59,428 nucleotides of DNA from Negativicutes bacterium (GCA_021372785.1 JAJFTT010000032.1:1-59428); one strand, 5' to 3'. Shown: positions 1 to 9,244, counted from the stretch's first letter. Numbers and translations are program-made. Notes: generated by a model not told the origin, from the letters alone.

Positions 1-2
1 AT

Positions 3-113
3 ACGCTTTCCAGACATCGCATACAGGAGATAAACGGAACACGTATTATCTATCCCGCAACGAAGGAACAGCGGAATATTTATAAGGTGTTCAAGATAGA
101 GGAACCGGTGTAG
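3..113 (+). CDS. C-terminal end of an unidentified, possibly transposase, gene (partial)
   Basis: An open frame runs in from the window edge for 36 codons to a TAG. The peptide (…RIIYPATKEQRNIYKVFKIEEPV) has a basic, tyrosine-rich end reminiscent of the C-terminus of some DDE transposases, but that is only an impression. A strong terminator follows about 40 bases later, which fits a real gene end. The start lies outside the window, so the function is not assignable here. Confidence 0.35.
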   Translation, partial: TLSRHRIQEINGTRIIYPATKEQRNIYKVFKIEEPV

Positions 114-154
114 TTATAAATTTCAGTAGGGATTTTAGGTACTATATAATACGA

Positions 155-195
155 GGGAGCTGCAGCAATTCGTTTTGCTGCAACTCCCTTTTTTG
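155..195 (+). terminator. Rho-independent terminator
   Basis: A long stem (GGGAG-TGCAGCAA paired with TTTGCTGCA-CTCCC, tetraloop-like TTCG) is followed by TTTTTT. It closes the partial gene at the window start and faces clpC, which ends at 217 on the other strand. The TGCAGCAA/TTGCTGCA core recurs in the terminator at 35250-35286. Confidence 0.85.
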
Positions 196-216
196 TGTAC
201 GATTCTTAAGATCCGA

Positions 217-2664
217 TTATTCTGCTTTAAAACGCAGTTTGCCATCGCTGCAGCTGACCAATACTTTTTGTCCGTGCTGGATGCGGCCTTCCAGCAACTC
301 TTCGCTTAAGGCATCTTCTATCTGATGCTGAATCGCTCTACGCAGCGGCCGGGCCCCAAAGAGCGGATCAAATCCCGCTTTGGCTAACAGCTTCTTAGCT
401 TCCGGTTCCAATTCGATTTTAATATTGAATTCCTGCAAGCGTTTCGCTACATCTTTGAGCATGACATCAACAATGGCTTCGATCTCTGTCTCACTCAGTT
501 GCCGGAAAACAATGGTGTCGTCCACCCGGTTGAGAAATTCCGGACGGAAAACGCGTTTCAGTTCCTGGTTCAGGCGTTCTTTCATGGCTTCATATTCGGT
601 GTTTTCTACCTGAGAGGAAACGACAAAACCCAGGGAAGACTGTTTGCGGATGGTCTCGGCGCCGGCATTGGAGGTCATAATCACAATGGTATTGCGGAAA
701 TTAACCGTCCGGCCCAGAGAATCTGTCAGGATGCCGTCGTCCAACAATTGCAGCAAGACATTGAATACTTCCGGATGCGCTTTTTCAATTTCATCCAAAA
801 GCACCACACTATAGGGGTGCTGCCTGACTTTTTCCGTCAGCTGACCGCCTTCTTCGTAACCAACATAACCGGGAGGCGCTCCGATCAGGCGGGACACATT
901 ATGGCGTTCCATATACTCCGACATATCGATGCGAATCAGGGCATCCTCGCTGCCAAACATGGCTTCGGCCAGGGCTTTTGCCAATTCCGTTTTACCAACA
1001 CCGGTGGGACCCAGGAAGATAAAGGATCCGATCGGGCGTTTAGGATCTTTCAATCCCGCTCTGGCGCGCCGGATGGCTCTGGCGACAGCATTGACCGCTT
1101 CCTCCTGACCAATTACTCTCTTATGCAGTTCTTTTTCCAGATTCAGCAAGCGCTGACTGTCTTCTTGAGTCAGCCGCTCTACCGGCACATTCGTCCAGGA
1201 AGAGACAATATGAGCAATATCATCCGCTGTCACTTCCGGCCGCCCGCTGCTTTGCCGCTGTTTCCAATTTTGCCGAATGTTCTCCAGTTCAGTCCGCAGT
1301 TGTGCTTCCGCATCACGCAGCGCCGCCGCTTGTTCAAAAGCCTGGTTATTGATGGCTTCTTCTTTCTCGCTGCGCAATTTATTTAATTTCTCTTCTTTTT
1401 CTTTGACATCAGGCGGCGTAGTATAACTTTGCAGACGTACTCTCGAACCGGCTTCATCAATCAGGTCGATGGCTTTATCCGGCAGGAAGCGATCAGCAAT
1501 ATAGCGATCTGAAAGCCGGACCGCTGCTTCGATGGCTTCTTCTGTTATTATCACGCCATGATGCGCTTCGTAACGGTCACGCAAGCCTTTGAGAATTTCA
1601 ATCGATTGTTCGATGGTAGGCGGTTCCACCATGATCGGTTGAAAACGGCGCTCTAAAGCGGCATCTTTTTCAATATAGCGGCGATATTCTTTCAAAGTGG
1701 TGGCGCCGATGGTTTGCAATTCGCCGCGAGCCAATGCCGGCTTCAGGATATTGGAAGCATCGACTGCTCCCTCTGCTCCGCCTGCCCCTACCAGGGTATG
1801 CAATTCGTCGATAAACAAAATCACTTGTTTGGATGTTTTTACTTCCTCCAGCAACTTTTGCATCCGTTCTTCAAATTCACCGCGGTACTTGGTGCCGGAT
1901 ACTAAATTTCCCATTTCCAGAGCAACCACTCTCTTATCGCGCAGCGTTTCCGGCACTTGTCCAGCTACGATCATGCTGGCCAATCCTTCCGCAATAGCTG
2001 TTTTACCCACGCCCGGTTCGCCGATCAGCACCGGATTGTTCTTGGTACGGCGGGATAAAATCTGGATCACCCGCTCAATCTCCTTATCGCGGCCAATGAC
2101 CGGATCCAGTTTATTATCGGCAGCCAGCTTATTCAGGTCGCGCCCCATCTTATCCAATAACGGAGTCGCCGCTGCCTTTCTCTGTTTTTGATTGGCAGCG
2201 GATTTCTGATTTTCCGGCGGAACATAACCGCCGTCCAGCAAAGCCAAAATCGTTTGACGCAATTCCTCTAATGATACACCCTTATCGATCAGAATCCGGG
2301 CGCCGATGCCTTCGCCTTCCCGCGCCAAGGCCAAAAGCAGATGCTCCGTACCCACATAATTACTTTTCAGACTCACCGCCTCCTGAAAGGCGATCTCGAT
2401 CAGCCGTTTCACCCGCGGAGACGGCTGAATGGGAAAGCCGGATTTCTCTTCGCCGGCCGGGCTATATTCCGGCAGGGCTTCTTCAATCACTTCGGCGGTA
2501 ATTTGCATGCTTTGCAAAGCACTGGCTGCAATACTGTCTGCGCTTTTGGCCAAACCCCACAACACATGCTCGGTGCCAATTACGCTATGATTCATTTGTT
2601 CGGCTAAATTTTGTGCAGCCAATAGCGCTTGATTGGCGCGTTCGGTAAATTGTAGACTATACAT
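217..2664 (-). CDS. clpC: ATP-dependent Clp protease ATP-binding subunit ClpC
   Basis: AAA+ unfoldase of the HSP100 family that feeds proteins to ClpP in the cytoplasm. At 815 residues it has the family length. Order of domains: two Clp N repeats (about 1-145), first ATPase domain with Walker A GEPGVGKT at 215-222, a UVR-type middle segment near 425-460 as expected for ClpC rather than ClpB, and a second ATPase domain with GPTGVGKTE near 550. It is the last gene of ctsR-mcsA-mcsB-clpC and starts 2 bases after the mcsB stop. In Bacillus, McsB marks proteins with phosphoarginine and the ClpC N-domain reads the mark; the linkage here suggests the same. Confidence 0.97.
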   Translation of the reverse strand: MYSLQFTERANQALLAAQNLAEQMNHSVIGTEHVLWGLAKSADSIAASALQSMQITAEVIEEALPEYSPAGEEKSGFPIQPSPRVKRLIEIAFQEAVSLKSNYVGTEHLLLALAREGEGIGARILIDKGVSLEELRQTILALLDGGYVPPENQKSAANQKQRKAAATPLLDKMGRDLNKLAADNKLDPVIGRDKEIERVIQILSRRTKNNPVLIGEPGVGKTAIAEGLASMIVAGQVPETLRDKRVVALEMGNLVSGTKYRGEFEERMQKLLEEVKTSKQVILFIDELHTLVGAGGAEGAVDASNILKPALARGELQTIGATTLKEYRRYIEKDAALERRFQPIMVEPPTIEQSIEILKGLRDRYEAHHGVIITEEAIEAAVRLSDRYIADRFLPDKAIDLIDEAGSRVRLQSYTTPPDVKEKEEKLNKLRSEKEEAINNQAFEQAAALRDAEAQLRTELENIRQNWKQRQSSGRPEVTADDIAHIVSSWTNVPVERLTQEDSQRLLNLEKELHKRVIGQEEAVNAVARAIRRARAGLKDPKRPIGSFIFLGPTGVGKTELAKALAEAMFGSEDALIRIDMSEYMERHNVSRLIGAPPGYVGYEEGGQLTEKVRQHPYSVVLLDEIEKAHPEVFNVLLQLLDDGILTDSLGRTVNFRNTIVIMTSNAGAETIRKQSSLGFVVSSQVENTEYEAMKERLNQELKRVFRPEFLNRVDDTIVFRQLSETEIEAIVDVMLKDVAKRLQEFNIKIELEPEAKKLLAKAGFDPLFGARPLRRAIQHQIEDALSEELLEGRIQHGQKVLVSCSDGKLRFKAE

Positions 2665-2666
2665 GG

Positions 2667-3755
2667 CTACTCCTCCTGTTTTTCTTCCTGTTTCATTCTT
2701 GTTTGTGCCAGCAGACGGCGCATCACTGCGGCGCGCTGAACATCCCGCTGGTCGGCTGTGAGCGCTGCTCCCGACACTTGATTCAGCCAGGCCGGTTGCA
2801 GCTGCACCATCAAGCTGTTCAATTCCTGATAGCTCAGATGCTCCAACAGATTCAGTTCCACACCCAGCCTTAAGTCAGACAACTTTTCAGCCGCTTCTTT
2901 GCCATTCAGCAGCCAGGCACTGCTCAAAATTCCCAAAGTACGGCCGATCCGGTCGCGCAGTTGCAGCGGAATTTGCGCAAAAAGCTGCAAACGGGTTTTG
3001 CGCTCTTCTTCCACCACTTGCTTGACAATCGCCTGTAAATTCGTCAGAATCTCTTCTTCGGATTGTCCCAGTGAAATTTGGTTGGAAATCTGAAAAATCT
3101 GACCGATTGCCTCGGTGCCTTCTCCATAAAATCCGCGCACGACCATCCCCAATTGATTGATACCGGTGATAAAGGAACCAATTTTTTTACTGATTACCAG
3201 TGCCGGCAGGTGCACCATTACCGAAGCGCGCAGACCGGTGCCAACATTGGTGGGACAAGCTGTGATATAGCCGAATTCCTTGCTGAAAGCAATCTCCAAC
3301 TGTGCTTCCAGCAGATCGTCTATTTCGTTTGCCAGTTGCCAAGCTTGCTCCAACTGCAGACCGCTAAGCAATACCTGTAAACGAAGGTGATCTTCTTCAT
3401 TGACCATAATACTGACCGCTTCATCCTGACGCAGGATCAGAGCGGTGGATTCTGGCTTTTCCGCCATGACGGGGCTCATCAGGTGCTTATCAATTAAAAT
3501 CCTTTGTTGGTCGGGATTGAGATCCTGCAAACGGATCAGCTGCCAATTAGCTTTTGTCTTTTCACTGAGCAGCGGAAGCAGAGTCGTCAATTGAGCCAAC
3601 AACTTGGCGGTGTCCTCCGCTGTCTGATGTCCGGGAAATGTAAACTGACTGAGATTGCGCGCCAATCGGATCCGGGTTGACAGAATGACATCCTGATCAG
3701 GACCATTCTGCATCCAGAAAGTTGCCGCCTGGGCGTAATGCTGCTCTACAGACAT
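2667..3755 (-). CDS. mcsB: Protein arginine kinase McsB
   Basis: Guanido-kinase-like enzyme that phosphorylates arginines on proteins and in Bacillus also inactivates CtsR under stress. The 362-residue length is typical. Visible family signatures are the N-terminal ILSTRIRLARNL block, the ACPTNVGTGLRASVMVHLP catalytic block (the guanido kinase CPxNxGTGLRASV signature) and NQLGMVVRGFYGEG. It lies between mcsA (3 bases upstream) and clpC, so translation is probably coupled across the operon. Confidence 0.97.
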   Translation of the reverse strand: MSVEQHYAQAATFWMQNGPDQDVILSTRIRLARNLSQFTFPGHQTAEDTAKLLAQLTTLLPLLSEKTKANWQLIRLQDLNPDQQRILIDKHLMSPVMAEKPESTALILRQDEAVSIMVNEEDHLRLQVLLSGLQLEQAWQLANEIDDLLEAQLEIAFSKEFGYITACPTNVGTGLRASVMVHLPALVISKKIGSFITGINQLGMVVRGFYGEGTEAIGQIFQISNQISLGQSEEEILTNLQAIVKQVVEEERKTRLQLFAQIPLQLRDRIGRTLGILSSAWLLNGKEAAEKLSDLRLGVELNLLEHLSYQELNSLMVQLQPAWLNQVSGAALTADQRDVQRAAVMRRLLAQTRMKQEEKQEE

Positions 3756-3758
3756 GGC

Positions 3759-4289
3759 TTATTCCTCCTTCTGCGCGGACTGAGACAATTGCTTGATCTC
3801 GTCGCGTAAGGTTGCGGCGCGTTCAAACGCTTCTTCGCTGATCGCCTGCTGCAGCTGCTGCTTCAATTCAGCCAAACGATACTGACGCTGCAAGCCTTGA
3901 CCTGCCCGCAGCGGAATTTTACCTGTATGCTGATTGCTGCCGTGAATGCGTCGGAAGAGCGGCGGCAGATGCTCGCCGAAGGTAACATAGCATTGAGCGC
4001 AGCCGAAGCGCCCCTGACGTTTGAATTGATCAAAGGTCATACCGCAAAACGGGCAGGTCAGCGGATCGGCTTTTTCACCTTCTTCCGGTTTTGCTGAGGC
4101 AGTCTCCTGCATTAAACCGGAAAGTAAATGGTGCATAGAAAATTGAATGGGAAAAGCCAGATTGATACCAAACGCGCTATGCTTAGCAGCACAGGTTTCA
4201 CAAAGATGAAGTTCGATTTTTTGTCCGTTGATCATTTGTGTTAAGTGAACATTAGCAGTTTTTTGTTGACATTCCTGACAAAGCATCAT
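3759..4289 (-). CDS. mcsA: McsA, zinc-binding activator of McsB
   Basis: 176-residue partner of McsB. Two CxxC pairs are visible at the N-terminus (CQECQQK near 4-7 and CETCAAKH near 30), two more in the middle (CPFCGMTF and CAQCYVTF), and a UVR motif at the C-terminus (LKQQLQQAISEEAFERAATLRDEI). Zinc binding by these pairs and stimulation of McsB are known from Bacillus. The start ATG follows an AGGAGG site; a second ATG follows immediately. Ten bases separate it from ctsR. Confidence 0.96.
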   Translation of the reverse strand: MMLCQECQQKTANVHLTQMINGQKIELHLCETCAAKHSAFGINLAFPIQFSMHHLLSGLMQETASAKPEEGEKADPLTCPFCGMTFDQFKRQGRFGCAQCYVTFGEHLPPLFRRIHGSNQHTGKIPLRAGQGLQRQYRLAELKQQLQQAISEEAFERAATLRDEIKQLSQSAQKEE

Positions 4290-4298
4290 TCATTCCTC

Positions 4299-4769
4299 CT
4301 ATTCATTCTCGGTAGTTAACAAGGCCAGAATCATATTGCGTAAAATGGCAGCCCTCACCTGATCGCGCAGCGGCAGCGGAATGGTCAGACTTGATTGACT
4401 CATGGCAGACTGCATAATTGCTTTTTCCCGTTCGGAAATAATCTCTTCATCGGCGAGACGGTCACAAATATGATAGGCGCTTCCCGAATCGATCATCGAG
4501 GGCAGCTGATTGAGCAGCTGCCGCGACCAATGGCTGTTTTGATCGGAATACTGTATACGGGTAATACTGACATGTCCGCCGCCGCCTCGTCTGCTTTCCA
4601 CTAAGAATCCCCGTTCCGGTGTGAAGCGTGTTGTCAGTACATAATTGATTTGCGAGGGCACGCAAGAAAATTGCTCTGCCAGATTGCTGCGGACAATTTC
4701 CACAGTAGTGGAATCGGATTCCTCCACCAGGGCACGTAAGTATTGCTCAATAAGATCTGCAAGTGTCAC
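4299..4769 (-). CDS. ctsR: Transcriptional repressor CtsR
   Basis: Class III heat-shock repressor, 156 residues, with an N-terminal winged helix-turn-helix (SNLAEQFSCVPSQINYVLTTRFTPERGFLVESRRGGGGHVSI). The glycine-rich RGGGGHV wing is the temperature-sensing and DNA-contacting element in known CtsR proteins. The start is GTG with a GGGGAG site upstream. It is the first gene of the operon and sits directly downstream of its own operator, so autoregulation is expected. Confidence 0.97.
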   Translation of the reverse strand: MTLADLIEQYLRALVEESDSTTVEIVRSNLAEQFSCVPSQINYVLTTRFTPERGFLVESRRGGGGHVSITRIQYSDQNSHWSRQLLNQLPSMIDSGSAYHICDRLADEEIISEREKAIMQSAMSQSSLTIPLPLRDQVRAAILRNMILALLTTENE

Positions 4770-4844
4770 AAGAATTCTCCCCTTTCAAAAGCAGTATACC
4801 GAAGCAGGAAACGGTTAAAATCCGGATTCCTTTTTGTTTCTGAC

Positions 4845-4868
4845 TTTGACTATCTTTGACCTTTGACT
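4845..4868 (-). promoter_or_regulatory. CtsR operator (tandem heptads)
   Basis: On the minus strand the heptads AGTCAAA, GGTCAAA, (GAT), AGTCAAA lie in tandem; 4845-4861 is the classic arrangement of two heptads separated by three bases. It begins two bases downstream of the -10 box at 4871-4876, so bound CtsR would cover the transcription start. Confidence 0.93.
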
Positions 4869-4870
4869 CC

Positions 4871-4899
4871 AGTATAAACAATTTCAACCGGTTTGTCAA
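4871..4899 (-). promoter_or_regulatory. Sigma-A promoter of the ctsR operon
   Basis: Minus strand TTGACA (4899-4894), 17-base spacer, TATACT (4876-4871), about 100 bases upstream of ctsR. Near-consensus, with the CtsR operator immediately downstream. Confidence 0.92.
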
Positions 4900-4910
4900 G
4901 AGCAGAAAAC

Positions 4911-4961
4911 AAAAAACTGTATTAACAAAAGGATGGGGATCCTGTTGGTAAAACAGTTTTT
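4911..4961 (-). terminator. Terminator after the rhomboid gene
   Basis: Imperfect hairpin of about 22 base pairs with loop CCCC (arms AAAACTGT…GGAT and ATCC…ACAGTTTT) ending in a T run on the minus strand. It separates the rhomboid gene from the ctsR promoter; the A/T runs at both ends could make it work both ways. Confidence 0.8.
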
Positions 4962-4975
4962 ATAGAACCTTTTGC

Positions 4976-5707
4976 TCAATGGAATGTTTCGTCTGAGTCG
5001 GCATCATCTTGCCAAAAGTCCAAGGGTTCCGGATTGCGCTTTTTCGTCTGGTTATACCAGTAACCGACCGCCGCGCCAAATAGGAAACCTCCCACATGAA
5101 CCCAGTAAGCCACATTTTGCCCGGCACCGGCCATGACCTGACGTCCGCTGCTCACCTGCAGCAAAAACCAGATGCCCAGGTAAACAACTGCTGGAACATT
5201 GAAAGGGACCAAAAACAGCACAAAAAACGGAATGATCGTACGGATCTTCGCCCTGGGAAACATCATGAAATAAGCTCCCAAGACACCGGCAATGGCTCCG
5301 CTGGCTCCGATAACCGGCGTCATCGAAGCAGGTTCGGTAGCAATTTGCAGTAAATTGCCGATCAAACCGCTGCACAGATACATCAGCAAAAACCGCCAGC
5401 ATCCCAGTTTATCTTCTACATTATCCCCGAAAATCCAGAGATATAAAACATTGCCTAACAAATGCCCCCAACCACCATGAATAAATTGTGCGGTAACCAG
5501 AGTAAGCCAAAACGGAATTCCGGCAAATGGCCAGTCGGAAGCTCCACTGAAATAAGCCGGCGTCATGCCGTAAACACGATCGAGCAAGATCAGATCGCGT
5601 GCACTTAAGGTAGTTGACCAAATAAAAATCAGGGTATTCACGGCAATTAAAATTAAAGTCATAACCGGCCAATGTTTGGCACGGATACTGTCCCGAACCG
5701 GAATCAT
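4976..5707 (-). CDS. Rhomboid family intramembrane serine protease
   Basis: 243-residue multi-pass membrane protein. An N-terminal membrane helix (MTLILIAVNTLIFIW) is followed by a loop segment and the rhomboid core: HGGWGHLLGNVLYLWIFG, the catalytic serine motif GASGAIAG, and the catalytic histidine in YWVHVGGFLFGAAVG in the last helix. Both dyad residues are present, so it is probably active. The C-terminal tail is acidic. Substrate unknown. It is followed by its own terminator and lies 33 bases downstream of the rRNA methyltransferase gene. Confidence 0.9.
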   Translation of the reverse strand: MIPVRDSIRAKHWPVMTLILIAVNTLIFIWSTTLSARDLILLDRVYGMTPAYFSGASDWPFAGIPFWLTLVTAQFIHGGWGHLLGNVLYLWIFGDNVEDKLGCWRFLLMYLCSGLIGNLLQIATEPASMTPVIGASGAIAGVLGAYFMMFPRAKIRTIIPFFVLFLVPFNVPAVVYLGIWFLLQVSSGRQVMAGAGQNVAYWVHVGGFLFGAAVGYWYNQTKKRNPEPLDFWQDDADSDETFH

Positions 5708-5740
5708 CCACTCTCACCCCGCAATCCATTCCTAACCAAT

Positions 5741-6916
5741 TCAGACAATTTGCAGAATCACATTCTTTAAATAATGGCTTTCAGGATAACCCAATTGCTG
5801 CGGATGATCCGCTCCCTGCGACCGCCATTCAACCAAACGCAGGCGGCAATGCGCGTCGACCGAAGCCTCGACCAACATCTCCTGAAACATCTCACTGCTC
5901 ATATGGAAAGAACAGGAATTGGTCACCAAAAAGCCCCCCGGTTTCAGGAGTTTCATCGCCCTTAAATTGATTTCCTTGTAACCGCGATAGGCGCTTTTCA
6001 AACTGCTTTTGCTTTTGGCAAAGGCAGGAGGGTCGAGAATAATCACATCATAGAGGCGTTTCTCGTTGCTGTACTGCTTTAAGGCATCAAAAACATTCGC
6101 AACGGAGAAGTTGATTTTGTTTTCCACCCGATTCAATTTTGCATTCAGCCTCGCTTGCTCTACCGCGGCTTCGGAAATATCCAAAGCATCCACCGTCGCG
6201 GCGCCGTAGGCCGCCGCATGAATGGCAAACGCACCAGTATGACAAAAGCAATCCAGGACGATCGCATCTTTTACGAAAGGCGCCAAAGCGGCGCGGTTGG
6301 CACGCTGATCATAAAAATAACCTGTTTTCTGACCTTCCGCAATATCCACCATAAACTTCAGCTGATTTTCGGTGATCATGATTTGCGCCGGACCCGGCTC
6401 GCCGACCCATTTCTGATAGAGTTCGCAGCCTTCCAATAACCGGACGCGCGCATCATTGCGCAGAAAAATAAACTGCGGCTGAAACACCTGCTGCAAACCC
6501 TTGATCACCGCATCCAAGCGGACCTCGATGCCAAGCGTCAGACACTCCACCACCAAGGTAGTGCCAAAGCGGTCTACCACCAGCCCGGGCAGATCATCCG
6601 CCTCGGCAAAGACCAGACGGCAGTCGTTCACACCGGGAAGGAACTGATCGCGCCAGTGTTTTGCGGTCTTGAGGCGCTCCAGAATACTGGCTTCATCAAA
6701 CAGTTCACCTTGCGTGTAACCGGTCACGCGGACGGTGATCAGAGAATTGTCATTGAAATATCCCATCGCCAAAAAATAACCGTTGTGGTTGACGATCTCC
6801 ACGTCGCAGCCCGGTGTCAATTCGCCTTCTGTTTTTAAAATTTCATTGCCATAAACCCAGGGATGACCCTGTTCCAGGCGTTTTCTCCGATCACGCTTTA
6901 AATATACTTTTGCCAA
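5741..6916 (-). CDS. Class I rRNA large-subunit methyltransferase (RlmI/YwbD type)
   Basis: 391 residues. An N-terminal PUA-like domain (AKVYLKRDRRKRLEQGHPWVYGNEI) is followed by a RlmI-like segment and a Rossmann SAM-binding domain (VLDCFCHTGAFAIHAA, near residue 220) with the NPPY-like motif DPPAFAKSK. The family modifies 23S rRNA; E. coli RlmI makes m5C1962, while the Bacillus relative YwbD appears to have a different target, so the exact site cannot be given. The CxCHTG/NSCS cysteines resemble those of the m5C class. Confidence 0.9.
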   Translation of the reverse strand: MAKVYLKRDRRKRLEQGHPWVYGNEILKTEGELTPGCDVEIVNHNGYFLAMGYFNDNSLITVRVTGYTQGELFDEASILERLKTAKHWRDQFLPGVNDCRLVFAEADDLPGLVVDRFGTTLVVECLTLGIEVRLDAVIKGLQQVFQPQFIFLRNDARVRLLEGCELYQKWVGEPGPAQIMITENQLKFMVDIAEGQKTGYFYDQRANRAALAPFVKDAIVLDCFCHTGAFAIHAAAYGAATVDALDISEAAVEQARLNAKLNRVENKINFSVANVFDALKQYSNEKRLYDVIILDPPAFAKSKSSLKSAYRGYKEINLRAMKLLKPGGFLVTNSCSFHMSSEMFQEMLVEASVDAHCRLRLVEWRSQGADHPQQLGYPESHYLKNVILQIV

Positions 6917-7089
6917 AGTGATTCGCTCCTTAAGAGTGTTTACTCATTTTTTTGGAATTGCTGTTTTCAGCTTGTTTCCAGTATACCCTATTATAAGCAT
7001 AAGGGAAAGAGTCTGTTCTCTAAATATTTACAAGACGGTAAAAGATGTCTATGGTTCTCTGATACGGTCTTGCTTACGACACAATTTCC

Positions 7090-7131
7090 TTTGAGTCTGC
7101 TTTCCCCCCTGGCAGGGTATTCAGACTCAAA
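7090..7131. other. Hairpin (10-bp arms)
   Basis: TTTGAGTCTG and CAGACTCAAA enclose a 22-base loop that itself holds CCCTGCCAGGG-type pairing. No T run follows on either strand, so terminator function is uncertain. It lies just downstream of the interrupted small gene at 7143-7430. Confidence 0.5.
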
Positions 7132-7142
7132 GAAGATCCCTC

Positions 7143-7430
7143 TCATTCATTGACATCAATTTCCCGAATATACCAATAAAGGGCGCACTTTGCATCCTCC
7201 AGGCTCAAATTGCTATTATAAGCGATTTTTTCTTTTCCGCTGAACACTTTCCAGTGCGCGGTATTATCAGCTTTTTTCTTCTGCACGCTTGTTTCTTCTT
7301 TTAAGTACTTCCGATATTCGTGGTGGGACTCTGCTTTTTGCTTGGTCAGATAATATCCAAGAGAACGCTGATCATTTCTTTGCTATTCCTCAAGACCTTC
7401 AATTACCTTGCACAGTTGGTAAATCTTCAT
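7143..7430 (-). pseudogene. Small gene interrupted by an in-frame TAG
   Basis: The minus strand has a start ATG at 7430 preceded by GAGGTG at good spacing. The reading frame runs 15 codons (MKIYQLCKVIEGLEE), meets TAG at 7385-7383, and then stays open for 79 more codons to TGA. The second part is well formed, charged and soluble (…KVFSGKEKIAYNSNLSLE… ending YWYIREIDVNE). One substitution would give a 95-residue protein. No family recognised. It may be a recent pseudogene or a base-call error. Confidence 0.55.
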
Positions 7431-7475
7431 ACCAGATACACCTCTTTCATCAATGAGTGAATGATCAGAATAAAA

Positions 7476-7691
7476 TTGCTTTCTCAGAATAAGACGGAAG
7501 TTTCAAAAATTAATCTCCTGTCTGACTAAAAATATCAATATAATACTGTTTATTTTAGGTTCAATAAACTTAAATGGATTCGTTCTGCTCAACCGTATTT
7601 GCATCGGATAAATGATTCATATTACGACACGAATCTACATAATTCATTGGAAATTAATTCCGAAAACTTCCGTCTTATTAATAGAAAGAAA
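7476..7691. repeat. MITE-like inverted-repeat element
   Basis: Two 43-base arms, 7476-7518 and 7649-7691, are inverted copies with about 34 of 43 matches, including a perfect 16-base core (AATAAGACGGAAGTTT and its complement) and a matching AATTAAT block. They enclose about 130 AT-rich bases with no gene. The size and structure fit a miniature inverted-repeat element or a very large hairpin. No clear target duplication is visible. It ends 46 bases before the start of the next gene, so it may carry or disturb that gene's promoter. Confidence 0.6.
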
Positions 7692-7737
7692 AATGCAAAG
7701 CCAAACAAATAAAAAAAAGAAATGGCAGGTGAAAGGA

Positions 7738-8511
7738 ATGAATGAATATAAACCGGTTCCGGATATACCGGAACTAACGATTCGCGATGCGCTCCTGCTC
7801 AACGAGGCAGCCAAAGTGATTGTGCAACGCCGCGCCGCTGCTTTTGACACTGCCATGCAAGCAGAACTCTCGCCGGCAGAGTTGCAGCAAATGCAACGAA
7901 AAATCCATACCGCGCAATTACAGCAAAGCCTGCTTGCTTTAGGCAAACGGACGGCAATGGTGACAGCCGGTCTGCTTTTCGTCATCCTGCTGGGGGTCGG
8001 CGGTTATCAGCAAGTAGAAGCATTCCGTCTGATCGTCAATGATGTTTATTATCAAGTATTTCCGCAATATACGGAGTATCATTTTCAAAATGAAGACGAA
8101 GCCTTGCAAAACGCAAATGACAACTCGACGAATCCTGCCTCACAGATAGCCAGGGATCGGCGACTGGAGTTAAAATCGGGCGGCGTGCTGAGCTGGGGCG
8201 AGCTTCCGGCAGGGTATAAGTTGGATACAATCACCGATACCGTCGCTTCTGTTTCTATCATCTTTCGGAATAGTAGCGATAAGATCAGTTTCCAACTATT
8301 GCCAACATCAGCCGGCGTTGTGCTGGATACGGAAGATGCAGAAGTCAGTGATATAGAGCTTAGTGAAAGTCGCGCTCAGTTGATTTGTAAAGGCGACAGT
8401 GTCAGTTTATTGTGGCTGTTCGATCAGAAAATGTATGTGTTAGTAGCAACGAATTTAGAGAAAGAAACCCTGATCGCTTTTGCCGAATCAATTAAAATTT
8501 CATATGAATGA
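7738..8511 (+). CDS. Single-pass membrane protein, DUF4367-like (anti-sigma type)
   Basis: 257 residues from the ATG at 7738, which has AGGTGAAAGG just before it; a longer frame from 7612 would start inside the inverted repeat and is rejected. The cytoplasmic N-terminal part (about 80 residues) is helical, one membrane segment follows (AMVTAGLLFVILLGVGGY), and the outside part ends in a DUF4367-like beta domain (SWGELPAGYKLD… to …LEKETLIAFAESIKISYE). In related genomes such proteins often sit beside an ECF sigma factor; none is present here, so the usual upstream partner may have been lost. Function inferred only from architecture. Confidence 0.65.
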   Translation: MNEYKPVPDIPELTIRDALLLNEAAKVIVQRRAAAFDTAMQAELSPAELQQMQRKIHTAQLQQSLLALGKRTAMVTAGLLFVILLGVGGYQQVEAFRLIVNDVYYQVFPQYTEYHFQNEDEALQNANDNSTNPASQIARDRRLELKSGGVLSWGELPAGYKLDTITDTVASVSIIFRNSSDKISFQLLPTSAGVVLDTEDAEVSDIELSESRAQLICKGDSVSLLWLFDQKMYVLVATNLEKETLIAFAESIKISYE

Positions 8512-8765
8512 TCAATAGAGGAATCCTATCCGGTTACTATCGGTACATATATCACTTCATTCACAGGGATGATATTGCTGGAATATAACTATAAAAAAAT
8601 ATATTATTAAATATTTATGAAACTTTATGTAGATTACAGCTTTTATGGAAATTTTTATTTATCTGTATCGTCTATATAGCAGAAGCCGCAAGAGAAAGAG
8701 GAAATGAATTTATTTGGAAGCAAAATGGTATGCACTATTTCTGATTAAATTCAATTGATGCTTAA

Positions 8766-9190
8766 CAAACTTGTAAACAACAGTGCCTAAGGGAGTTGTC
8801 GGGTTCGGTGCTGGCTTGGAGTAATAATGCTGTAACAAACACGAGTGTGTCTGTTAGTTTTATCGATCCTTTTTTTCATCGGATACCGCTGAGTTTAACG
8901 TTACTTCAGGTTATGCCTTTGATAATAACACCATGAAAACCCAGCAAAGTCAAATCGTCTTTCAGGAAGTCAGTAGTGATCCATCAATACCCGTCACTCA
9001 AGTTATTTCGGATATTGACGTTTCTCAGCATCTATTGAGAATATCTGGCGCCGATTATAATCAAAATGAAACTGAAACCTCTTTTTCCGGAATTTCTGCT
9101 GTTGCAGCTGAGAACAGAAATAATCCTATTGCTGTTTCTACAGGTCATTGGATCGGTGCGTATTTTCCAATCACAGGACAGCTTGGCTAG
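8766..9190 (+). pseudogene. Frameshifted remnant of a serine/threonine/asparagine-rich protein
   Basis: One frame reads …VLAWSNNAVTNTSVSVSFIDPFF up to a run of seven T (8870-8876); the reading then continues in another frame as SSDTAEFNVTSGYAFDNNTM and on to the stop at 9190 (…IGAYFPITGQLG). The residue style is the same on both sides of the T run, which argues for one gene broken by a slip. The part from 8933 is open as 85 codons but has no ribosome site. Upstream, 8512-8765 holds only a 14-codon frame (8704-8748) with an AGAGGAA site, possibly the old start. No family recognised. Confidence 0.45.
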
Positions 9191-9204
9191 GCATTCGATA
9201 CCGG

Positions 9205-9244
9205 TTACAGTTTCAGGACTGTAAGCTTCTGAGTAAATACTCAG
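9205..9244. promoter_or_regulatory. Two adjacent palindromes upstream of the next gene
   Basis: TTACAGT-N6-ACTGTAA (9205-9224) and CTGAGTA-AA-TACTCAG (9229-9244) lie back to back, about 30 bases before the start at 9274. They could be operator sites or a folded leader. No known factor can be named. Confidence 0.4.

Noticed and set aside
499-1386. Long plus-strand open frame (295 codons) opposite clpC
   Set aside because: It is the shadow of clpC in an antisense frame, has no ribosome site and its protein resembles no family.
7383-7385. Pyrrolysine or other recoding of TAG
   Set aside because: No pyl genes in the window and one stop in a small gene of unknown family is better explained by mutation or error.
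7612-7737. N-terminal extension of the DUF4367-like gene
   Set aside because: It would start inside the inverted-repeat element and has no ribosome site; the ATG at 7738 has one.
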